In this document: positions 17,374-23,806 of the stretch, one piece after another | How the letters are laid out: every line of letters begins with the position of its first letter | Numbering within the stretch: the stretch's first letter is position 1 | Origin: Bovifimicola sp050309585 | GTDB lineage: Bacteria > Bacillota > Clostridia > Lachnospirales > Lachnospiraceae | Length of the DNA stretch: 64,000 nucleotides | Direction of reading: 5' to 3' | NCBI GenBank assembly: GCA_050309585.1 | Contig: JBNRML010000036.1 | Location: 1-64,000 of the forward strand | Notes under the pieces: model-generated | The model's input: the letters and a program-made list of their open reading frames with translations, nothing else | Told to the model about the DNA's origin: nothing | Databases searched by the model: none | Program-made: the position numbers and the translations under genes

Positions 17374-18039
17374 ATGAGTAAAAGAGCAAAAAAACAATAT
17401 GTGGTAATTGGACTTGGAAGATTTGGACGAAGTGTGGCTAAGAGCCTCGAGGCAAACGGATGCTCGGTTTTGGCTATAGATGAGGACGAAAAAAAGGTAA
17501 ATCTTGTATCAGAGTATGTGACATCAGCAATGTGCCTTGACATTTCAAATGAGGATGCGGCAAATGAACTGGGACTCGGCAATTTTGACGGTGCAGTTAT
17601 TTCAAAGGTTAACAGTCTTGAGAAAGCCGTGCTTGCAACAATTTGTGTGAAGGAAAAAGGCGTAAAGCAGGTTGTAGTTGAAGCTTATGATGACACACAG
17701 GCCAAGGTCCTAAAAAAGTTGGGAGCAGATAAAATTGTATTTCCTGAAAGGGAGATGGGTAAACATTTGGCAAATAATCTTTCATTTGATAATTTTGTTG
17801 ACACTGTGGAATTATCAAATGGATATTCAGTGGTTGAAATACACGTTCCACATGCCTGGGTTGGGAAAAATCTTATTGAACTTAAGCTGAGAACAAAATA
17901 TGAAGTCAATGTTATTGCCATAAAACACAATAATAATACTGACGTTACTCTGGCAGCTGATAAACCGCTTTTAGAGGGAGATATTCTTGTTATGCTTGGA
18001 GAAAATGAAGTGCTTAAGAAATTGTCGAAGGCTGTGTGA
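17374..18039 (+). CDS. Potassium uptake regulatory subunit (TrkA/KtrA)
   Basis: A 221-residue peripheral protein with an RCK N domain (nucleotide loop GLGRFGRSVAKSL, then VLAIDEDEKKV) and a TrkA-C domain from about residue 140. It gates the TrkH/KtrB channel in response to nucleotides. ATG at 17368 is only three bases after GGAG (17361-17364); ATG at 17374 has normal spacing. A strong terminator follows at 18080. Confidence 0.92.
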   Translation: MSKRAKKQYVVIGLGRFGRSVAKSLEANGCSVLAIDEDEKKVNLVSEYVTSAMCLDISNEDAANELGLGNFDGAVISKVNSLEKAVLATICVKEKGVKQVVVEAYDDTQAKVLKKLGADKIVFPEREMGKHLANNLSFDNFVDTVELSNGYSVVEIHVPHAWVGKNLIELKLRTKYEVNVIAIKHNNNTDVTLAADKPLLEGDILVMLGENEVLKKLSKAV

Positions 18040-18079
18040 TAATATGATTTGGATGAGGAAAAAACAGAAAGGTTGAAGG

Positions 18080-18110
18080 AAAAGTTCAATGAAAATTGAA
18101 CTTTTTTATT
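18080..18110 (+). terminator. Intrinsic terminator after the potassium genes
   Basis: A perfect 11-pair stem, AAAAGTTCAAT (18080-18090) with ATTGAACTTTT (18095-18105), closed by a GAAA loop and followed by T-rich sequence. The arm sequence recurs twice downstream around the next promoter. Confidence 0.88.
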
Positions 18111-18147
18111 TTGTTTGTAAAAATAATGTGAAAAATACAAATTTATG

Positions 18148-18198
18148 TTGAACTTTTTTGGAATGATGTTATAATAGAGAAAAATGAATTGAACTTTT
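18148..18198 (+). promoter_or_regulatory. Promoter of the HTH-aminotransferase gene with repeated TTGAACTTTT
   Basis: TTGAAC (18148-18153), 16 bases and TATAAT (18170-18175) make a strong promoter. TTGAACTTTT starts at the -35 (18148) and recurs as ATTGAACTTTT at 18188-18198 in the expected 5' leader. With the terminator arms this makes three direct and one inverted copy within 120 bases, a candidate operator set for the HTH protein itself. Confidence 0.65.
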
Positions 18199-18215
18199 AA
18201 GGAAGTGGACGATAA

Positions 18216-19763
18216 ATGACGGAAATTGAACCAAATGAAAATTCCTTTGCCTCTAGATTAAAGAAAGCAATGAATGATAGCAATATGAAACAGGTAGATA
18301 TTATCCGTATTGCTGAGGAAAAAGGAATAAAGCTTGGAAAAAGCCATATTAGTCAGTATGTCAGTGGAAAAACGGTTCCTCGAGCGGAAATGATTGGTTT
18401 TCTGGCGGAAACACTCAATGTTGATAAAGACTGGCTAAGTGGAAATAAGATAAGTGCAAATAAGTTAAGTGGAAATAAGATAAGTGCAAATAAGTTAAGT
18501 GATAATATGGTAGAGACGCAAGGCGTGTGCGGAATGGAGAATGGTATGAGAGAATTTAAAAAATCAGATAAACTTAATAACGTATTGTATGATGTGAGAG
18601 GTCCCGTTGTGGATGAAGCTGCAAAGATGGAGGAATCTGGTATGCAGATTTTAAAGCTTAATATCGGAAATCCGGCTCCATTTGGATTTAGGACTCCGGA
18701 CGAAGTAGTGTATGATATGCGTCAGCAGCTCACAGAATGTGAAGGTTATTCAGCATCAAAGGGACTCTTTTCGGCCAGAAAAGCAATTATGCAGTATTCT
18801 CAGATAAAAGGTATTCCAAATGTTGAGATAGAAGATATTTATACAGGAAATGGAGTTAGCGAGCTCATTCAGCTTTCCATGTCTGCTCTTTTGGATGCAG
18901 GAGATGAGGTGCTTGTGCCTTCGCCTGATTATCCTTTGTGGACAGCATGTGTTACCTTGGCAGGAGGAAAGGCTGTTCATTATATTTGTGATGAGGAATC
19001 TGAGTGGTATCCCGATATCGATGATATCAGAAAAAAGGTTAATGCAAACACAAAGGCAATTGTGTTAATTAATCCAAATAATCCCACAGGTGCCCTATAT
19101 CCAAAAGAGATACTTGAGGAAATAGTAAAGGTTGCCAGAGAAAATCAATTGATTATTTTCTCGGACGAAATATATGACAGACTTGTTATGGATGAGGAGG
19201 AGCATATTTCAATTGCCTCCCTTGCACCTGACTTGTTCTGTGTTACTTTTAGCGGACTTTCAAAATCCCATATGATTGCAGGATTTAGAATTGGCTGGAT
19301 GATTCTAAGTGGAAATAAGAAGTGTGCCAAGGATTACATTGAGGGGTTAAATATGTTATCAAACATGAGGCTTTGCTCAAATGTTCCGGCACAGTCAATT
19401 GTTCAGACAGCACTTGGCGGACATCAGAGTGTAAGGGATTACATTGTTCCAGGCGGACGTATTTATGAACAGCGTGAATACATTTACAAGACATTAAATG
19501 ATATTCCAGGTATTTCGGCTGTCAAACCAAAGGCTGCATTTTACATCTTCCCTAAAATTGATGTGAAGAAATTTGGAATTGTAAACGATGAACAGTTTGC
19601 ACTTGATTTGCTTCGTGAGAAGAAAATTCTTCTCATACATGGTGGTGGGTTTAACTGGAAGGAACCAGATCATTTCAGAGTGGTATATCTTCCTAGAATT
19701 GAAATTCTTGAAGAGGCAACAGGAAAAATTGCCGACTTCTTAAGCACATATCATCAGAAGTAA
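18216..19763 (+). CDS. XRE-type HTH domain fused to alanine-type aminotransferase
   Basis: A 515-residue fusion. Residues about 10-75 are an XRE-type DNA-binding domain (MKQVDIIRIAEEKGIKLG then SHISQYVSGKTVPRAEM). A tandem-repeat linker follows (74-97). From residue 111 the protein is a complete class I aminotransferase of the AlaA/AlaT type, beginning MREFKKSDKLNNVLYDVRGP and containing LNIGNPAPFGF, NPNNPTGALYP and the PLP lysine in SGLSKSHMIAGFR. The enzyme family moves amino groups between alanine and glutamate. An internal ribosome site and ATG at 18546 could also produce the enzyme alone (405 residues). MocR regulators fuse an aminotransferase to a GntR domain; this architecture is different. 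Confidence 0.88.
   Translation: MTEIEPNENSFASRLKKAMNDSNMKQVDIIRIAEEKGIKLGKSHISQYVSGKTVPRAEMIGFLAETLNVDKDWLSGNKISANKLSGNKISANKLSDNMVETQGVCGMENGMREFKKSDKLNNVLYDVRGPVVDEAAKMEESGMQILKLNIGNPAPFGFRTPDEVVYDMRQQLTECEGYSASKGLFSARKAIMQYSQIKGIPNVEIEDIYTGNGVSELIQLSMSALLDAGDEVLVPSPDYPLWTACVTLAGGKAVHYICDEESEWYPDIDDIRKKVNANTKAIVLINPNNPTGALYPKEILEEIVKVARENQLIIFSDEIYDRLVMDEEEHISIASLAPDLFCVTFSGLSKSHMIAGFRIGWMILSGNKKCAKDYIEGLNMLSNMRLCSNVPAQSIVQTALGGHQSVRDYIVPGGRIYEQREYIYKTLNDIPGISAVKPKAAFYIFPKIDVKKFGIVNDEQFALDLLREKKILLIHGGGFNWKEPDHFRVVYLPRIEILEEATGKIADFLSTYHQK
18436..18506 (+). repeat. Tandem 30-bp repeat coding for the linker
   Basis: Two identical 30-base units (18436-18465 and 18466-18495) and a partial third encode the linker repeat LSGNKISANK. 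Copy number could change the distance between the DNA-binding and enzyme domains without breaking the frame. Confidence 0.9.
18536..18548 (+). promoter_or_regulatory. Internal ribosome site and start for a stand-alone aminotransferase
   Basis: GGAG at 18536-18539 lies six bases before an in-frame ATG at 18546. The surrounding TGCGGAATGGAG matches the ribosome-site module used by other genes here (for example 13894 and 41402). The protein from this ATG has the usual AlaA-type N terminus. Confidence 0.6.
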
Positions 19764-19785
19764 GAAAAAAGGTAGAGGTATCATA

Positions 19786-19821
19786 GGGTATCACAGAATC
19801 TGACTGTGGTACTCTTTTTTT
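19786..19821 (+). terminator. Intrinsic terminator after the aminotransferase gene
   Basis: GGGTATCACAG (19786-19796) pairs with CTGTGGTACTC (19804-19814), with two G-T pairs, and is followed by seven T. Confidence 0.88.
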
Positions 19822-19914
19822 AACAAGAAGCGTAAATTAAGTGGATAATTATTGAATATATATAGAATGAGTAACTTTTGTCTTATTAATTAATATAGCA
19901 ATTTACTTTATTTT

Positions 19915-19935
19915 TATAGCGCAGTGCGCTATAAT
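19915..19935 (+). promoter_or_regulatory. Palindromic operator overlapping a -10 box, with two GCGC sites
   Basis: A perfect 9-base inverted repeat around one G spans 19915-19933 (TATAGCGCA G TGCGCTATA). Its right arm runs into TATAAT at 19930-19935; a weak -35 TTTATT is 17 bases upstream. It lies before the methyltransferase fragment, so it may be a repressor site or a place where methylation acts on the promoter. Confidence 0.55.
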
Positions 19936-19965
19936 TAAAACATCAATTGTTAGGAGAATGATATA

Positions 19966-20100
19966 ATGATAAATATTATGGAAAAAACGTTAGAAGGAAT
20001 GACTTTTATTGATTTATTTGCGGGATTAGGTGGATTTAGAATTGCCTTTGAATCATTAGGTGCAAAGTGTGTATATTCTAGTATAACTCACCTTAATTAA
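19966..20100 (+). pseudogene. 5' fragment of a second DNA C5-cytosine methyltransferase
   Basis: After AGGAG at 19952-19956 the frame from ATG 19966 encodes MTFIDLFAGLGGFRIAFESL then GAKCVYS, the motif I region of C5-methyltransferases, where the cofactor S-adenosylmethionine binds. At 20079 the frame enters a palindromic element and stops at 20100. No later methyltransferase motifs (PCQ, ENV) follow on this strand. It is therefore a remnant, not a working enzyme. The intact methyltransferase of the locus is on the other strand at 21297-22289. Confidence 0.8.
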
Positions 20101-20241
20101 CAGCATGTTTCACTTGTCTAAATTTCCATCTGCGGCGTTGTCGTCAGTCGACGTAGCCACCGCTACGCCTTCTTCCTCCGTCTTGTAGTCTGAAAATTTA
20201 TCCTGCGTGAAACATACTGCTATTAAGGGTGAGTTATACTA
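20079..20241 (+). mobile_element. 163-bp palindromic MITE-like element
   Basis: The left end TAGTATAACTCACC (20079-20092) and right end GGTGAGTTATACTA (20228-20241) are perfect inverses, and the match continues inward with few changes through GTTTCAC / GTGAAAC. Both ends carry a TA, as left by IS630/mariner-like insertions. No transposase frame is present. The GC-rich middle (TGCGGCGTTGTCGTCAGTCG region) differs from its AT-rich surroundings. It interrupts the methyltransferase fragment. Confidence 0.8.
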
Positions 20242-20427
20242 GGGATAGATTTGGACAAGAAGTATAAGGAAACAAAGTTGGAAGATATAAAAAGAGCACT
20301 TTCAAAAATGGGAAAAAATGAAGAAATGCAAAAATATGGAAATGTTAATCTTCCTATTGGTAAGTATTATATGAGTACATATAGTTATTCATTAAAGGAG
20401 TATATTAAATTCAAAAATGCAAATTAA
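20242..20427 (+). pseudogene. Remnant reading frame after the element, unrecognised
   Basis: A frame reading IDLDKKYKETKLEDIKRALS and on through YYMSTYSYSLKEYIKFKNAN stays open to the stop at 20425-20427 but has no credible start apart from a TTG at 20251. It does not look like the later part of a C5-methyltransferase. It is probably the 3' end of a lost or rearranged gene; I do not recognise the family. Confidence 0.35.
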
Positions 20428-20432
20428 TAATA

Positions 20433-20460
20433 AAGGACTAGGCAAGAGAGACCAGTCCTT
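20433..20460. terminator. Hairpin between convergent remnants
   Basis: AAGGACT (20433-20439) pairs with AGTCCTT (20454-20460). Only short A/T runs flank it, so it may serve weakly in both directions for the remnant on + and the nuclease gene on -. Confidence 0.5.
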
Positions 20461-20472
20461 AAAAATATCATA

Positions 20473-21319
20473 TCAGCATCTAAAATCATCTTCAAAAGAT
20501 TTCAAATCGTTTGCAACTTGCTGAACATCTTTTAGCTCCAATTGACATATTACATTTGGATTGTTTGTATTAGATAACTTTCTGATTTCGTAAATATAAG
20601 ATAATACATTATATGGAATAATTTTATTTGAATGCTCATTTGTTTTAAGTTGGTATGTAAAATTGGTGCATATTAATCTTTCTTCATGAAGAGCGTTGTC
20701 ATCAGATGTTAAGAAACAACGAGGCTTATCAAGTTCAATAATACCAACAGTTCCATTGATAGAATAGTCGATCAAAGCATCTCTTATTTCAGGAATATGC
20801 ATTTTTCCAGGTTCTCCAGAACCGCTTTTTTCTTTCTGTAGCAAGATGTAATATCAAAATAGTTTTTAAATTTTGCAGAAGGGAAAATAATATAATTACC
20901 GTTTTTGTCTTGTGTCATAAAGTATTTAACAAGTTTTGTACTATAATATTCATCGACAAGATTATAAAGGGTATCCGTATCTATGTTGATGTTAATACCA
21001 TTTTGGGTTGGTCTGTGGTAGTAATCGTAGTTTTTTTCCATATGTTCGATTATTCTTATACATGCAGCGTTTTTTTCCATTTTATTTCTTTCAGAAAAAC
21101 GAAAGGTTTTTGTTTCATCTTCTGGAAATAATACAAACTGACAACATTGTGCATTTCTTGATTTGACTTCAAAAAAAAGTTTTTCCCATTTGGTAAGATA
21201 ACTTCAATATCTGGTTTGGTGGAGTCAGATTTTCCATGAGGTAAAATTTGTGCAAACTTACCATAATCTTTAAGAATCTTTTGATAACAGTTATTTTCAA
21301 GTGCTTCCCAATTGCTCAT
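20473..21319 (-). pseudogene. Type II restriction endonuclease gene with two -1 frameshifts
   Basis: Three overlapping frames on this strand join into one protein of about 282 residues if one base is restored at each of two homopolymers. The first break is an A8 run on + (21171-21178): restoring one base gives the catalytic pattern PDIEV...FFFEVKSRNAQ, a PD-(D/E)XK nuclease site, so the frame is lost exactly at the EVK triad. The second is a T6 run on + (20826-20831). It starts inside the end of the methyltransferase gene (ATG 21319) as the R gene of a C-M-R operon. It could be dead, phase-variable, or an assembly error. Confidence 0.75.
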
Positions 21320-22289
21320 TAGTTATTCCTCCTAAGTGTTGAATGATTTGTTTTCCTAAGAGATTTATTACATTTACTGTCATTGAATTTCCAGCCTGCA
21401 TAAGCAAATGGCGGTCGGAAACGATGTCTTTGACTTTGTCAGCATATTGCTTTGGAAATCCTTGTAATAGTAGAGCTTCGTAACCGGTTAATTGGTATAA
21501 TTTTCTACCTTTTACATATAAAATTCCATCACGCTGAGCTCGAAGTGTGGGACATTTACCATCGTAAATTCGTAAGTCATTCATTCTTGTATCAATAATT
21601 TTACCTTCAAATTGTAAAAGATCATTGATGGAATACTTACCGTTGTTTGTAGGATTGTTAAGATAGTATTTAAGTATTTCTAATCTTTCATCATTAGCAA
21701 GATGGTTGTCAATTAAATAATCAGAAAGAGGTGGAACTTCTTTTGTTGTAGGCCACATAAAAGCATCTATTGGTTTAGATAATGATTTTTTAAAACCTAC
21801 AAAGTATACTCTTTGTCGCATTTGTGGGACACCATAATTTAAACTCGTAAGAACTTTATAAGTAACATTGTAACCAGAACCATTTAATTCTTTAAGGATT
21901 ATGTCTAATGTTTTGCCCTTGTCGTGTGTCACTAATCCTTTTACATTTTCAAGGAGGAAACATATTGGTTGAGTTTCTCGGATTATTCTTGACAAATGAA
22001 AGATAATTTGTCCTCTATTATCAGAAAAACCGTCTTTTCTTCCTATTACAGAAAAAGTTTGGCATGGGAAACCAGCTATAAGTAGATCAAATTTTGGTAA
22101 CGTATCGGTCTTTATTTTTTTTAAATTACCATAGTTTCTTTCCTTGGATGTATCAAACATTAATTTATATGTAATTGGTGCCAGGCGTGCGGTATCGGAG
22201 TAACCAACACACTTTAGTCCTGCTTGTTCCAAACCAAGTCGTCCTCCGACGATTCCAGAACAAAAATCCATAAATGTTGTTATTTTCAT
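21297..22289 (-). CDS. DNA (cytosine-5-)-methyltransferase
   Basis: A complete 330-residue C5-methyltransferase that transfers methyl to cytosine in the recognition site. Motif I is FMDFCSGIVGGRLGLEQAG, motif IV is AGFPCQTFS with the catalytic Cys, motif VI is LLENVKGL, motif VIII is QMRQRVYFVGF and motif X is AGNSMTVNVI. The variable target-recognition region lies at about 190-270; the sequence recognised cannot be read by eye. It follows the controller gene by two bases and overlaps the nuclease start by 23 bases. With the nuclease broken it acts as an orphan methylase. Confidence 0.94.
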   Translation of the reverse strand: MKITTFMDFCSGIVGGRLGLEQAGLKCVGYSDTARLAPITYKLMFDTSKERNYGNLKKIKTDTLPKFDLLIAGFPCQTFSVIGRKDGFSDNRGQIIFHLSRIIRETQPICFLLENVKGLVTHDKGKTLDIILKELNGSGYNVTYKVLTSLNYGVPQMRQRVYFVGFKKSLSKPIDAFMWPTTKEVPPLSDYLIDNHLANDERLEILKYYLNNPTNNGKYSINDLLQFEGKIIDTRMNDLRIYDGKCPTLRAQRDGILYVKGRKLYQLTGYEALLLQGFPKQYADKVKDIVSDRHLLMQAGNSMTVNVINLLGKQIIQHLGGITNEQLGST

Positions 22290-22291
22290 TA

Positions 22292-22507
22292 TTATTCCGT
22301 AAAGTTAAATAGTTCAGATAATGAAATATTTAATCCTTTAGATATTTTTTCGATATTGATAATGGATATATTTCTCTTGCCAGCTTCAACTGAAGCATAA
22401 TATGTTCTATCCATACCGATTTGAAGAGCAAACTTCTCTTGACTTAATCCTGTGGATGCTCGTAATGAACGGATGCGGTTACCAAATGCTATTTGTATAT
22501 TTTCCAT
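22292..22507 (-). CDS. XRE-family controller protein of the restriction-modification operon
   Basis: A 71-residue single-domain HTH protein: GNRIRSLRASTGLSQEKFAL, then IGMDRTYYASVEAGKRNISI, the canonical XRE fold. Size and position directly upstream of a methyltransferase and a nuclease match the C proteins that time expression of type II systems. GGAGG is well placed before the ATG. C-protein operators were not identified with confidence. Confidence 0.88.
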   Translation of the reverse strand: MENIQIAFGNRIRSLRASTGLSQEKFALQIGMDRTYYASVEAGKRNISIINIEKISKGLNISLSELFNFTE

Positions 22508-22569
22508 ATTAAAACCTCCAACAAAAGTATAAAAGCATACGGAATATAAGACAACGGATTATGAGCAAT

Positions 22570-22598
22570 ATTATATTGTAATAACAAGTATTGGTAAA
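22570..22598 (-). promoter_or_regulatory. Promoter of the restriction-modification operon
   Basis: On the minus strand TTTACC (22598-22593), a 17-base spacer and TATAAT (22575-22570) lie about 60 bases before the controller gene. The rest of 22508-22972 is AT-rich; apart from this promoter and the hairpin at 22868-22902 I see nothing in it. Confidence 0.55.
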
Positions 22599-22867
22599 AT
22601 ATTTATTTTTTTCGAATCACTTGCCATTTTCCAAAATTATACTAATTCAGAAAACTACAAAATTTTACATAATTTAATATATTTTGATTTACACTAGGAG
22701 ACTGCAAAATTCAGGTACGACGGATAATGTTAGATTTGAAGTTATTATTCTGTACAAAGTGTTAATGTATGTAAGAAAATGAAAGTTTGTGGCAATTTCT
22801 TGATATTATCTAATGACAATAGGTCTCTTCAGAACATATGATACAGAATGTAATTAGTTAAAAATTT

Positions 22868-22902
22868 CTGTCCCAAAGGACATATTTTGCTTTTTGGGAC
22901 AG
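22868..22902 (-). terminator. Hairpin downstream of the peptidase gene
   Basis: CTGTCCCAAA (22868-22877) pairs with TTTGGGACAG (22893-22902). On the minus strand it is followed by AAATTTTT, so it may end transcription of the metallopeptidase gene. Confidence 0.55.
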
Positions 22903-22972
22903 GAATTTGAAGAGCAAGCCGGAGCAATTGAAAATGAGAGATAGCTTTTATATTGTTATTGAAGGCAATGTT

Positions 22973-23668
22973 TTAATCCCTGTTATTATTATTTACAATG
23001 AGAATCAATCTGAGGAGGTTGGCTAATGAAGTAATAAGTGCCGCAACATAAGTCATGGCAGCAGCTGATAAAACTTTTCGGGCACCTGATATTTCGTTGC
23101 CAACCAGAATTCCATTGTTGGAAAGTGTTTTTAAGGCTCTGTGGCTTGCATTAAATTCTACGGGCAATGTAACAAGCTGGAAAATTGCAACCAAAGAAAA
23201 TAAAAGTACGCCCGCAACAGCCAATGGCTGTATAGAAAGAAGCAGTCCAAGAAGAATAAGTATAGGAGATATTCTTGAACCGAAGTTTGTTATTGGAATA
23301 ATGGCCATTCTCAACTGAATAGGACCATAATTTTCAGCATGTTGAACTGCATGACCTACTTCGTGTGCAGCAACACCGATTGCAGCAACTGAACGGCTGC
23401 TATATACACTGTCAGACAAATTGACAACGTTTGTCCGGGGGTCGAAATGGTCTGTGAGATTTCCGGCAACCCTGGCTACGCGAACATGATGTAGGCCATT
23501 CATGTCAAGAATCATTCTGGCTACGTCTGCAGCAGTGTATCCATTCTGGCTGGAAACTCTTGAATATTTCTTAAAAGTTGATGAGACCATTGACTGAGCA
23601 ACAAGACCCAAAATTAATGTTGGTACAACCAACACAAGATACCAATAATCAAAAAACATAAAAATCAT
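22973..23668 (-). CDS. Zinc metallopeptidase, YugP family
   Basis: A 231-residue membrane protein with the zinc site HEVGHAVQHAE near residue 105 and hydrophobic segments at the N terminus (YLVLVVPTLILGLVAQ), after the HExxH region (ILILLGLLLS and AGVLLFSLVAI) and at the C terminus. This is the YugP-type neutral zinc peptidase family, whose cellular substrates are unknown. It is a single gene, divergent from the SOS-type radical-SAM gene. Confidence 0.9.
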   Translation of the reverse strand: MIFMFFDYWYLVLVVPTLILGLVAQSMVSSTFKKYSRVSSQNGYTAADVARMILDMNGLHHVRVARVAGNLTDHFDPRTNVVNLSDSVYSSRSVAAIGVAAHEVGHAVQHAENYGPIQLRMAIIPITNFGSRISPILILLGLLLSIQPLAVAGVLLFSLVAIFQLVTLPVEFNASHRALKTLSNNGILVGNEISGARKVLSAAAMTYVAALITSLANLLRLILIVNNNNRD

Positions 23669-23771
23669 CCTTTCACTTGTTTTTGAAACTACGACTATTC
23701 TAGTTTATATTGTGTGAAAAATAAATGCTTTTATGAAAATTTAACAAAATTAAGAAAAAATATATTTAAGC

Positions 23772-23800
23772 TTGCAAAAACGAACAAACGTTCGTATAAT
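23772..23800 (+). promoter_or_regulatory. Promoter with a perfect LexA (SOS) box in the spacer
   Basis: TTGCAA (23772-23777), a 17-base spacer and TATAAT (23795-23800). The spacer ends with CGAACAAACGTTCG (23781-23794), an exact match to the Bacillota LexA/DinR box CGAAC-N4-GTTCG. LexA bound here would block RNA polymerase. The expected transcript start falls on or next to the ATG at 23807. Confidence 0.88.
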
Positions 23801-23806
23801 GTAAGT

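Noticed and set aside
18436..18506. Short direct repeats as a possible CRISPR remnant
   Set aside because: The units are contiguous without spacers, in frame inside a coding gene, and no cas gene is near.
22508..22640. Inverted CGG/CCG pairs as a C-protein operator
   Set aside because: The arms (CATACGG and CGGATTATG) do not form a consistent palindrome, so no operator is claimed.
23714..23806. Longer start for the radical-SAM protein
   Set aside because: It would place the promoter and LexA box inside the coding region; family homology begins after 23807.
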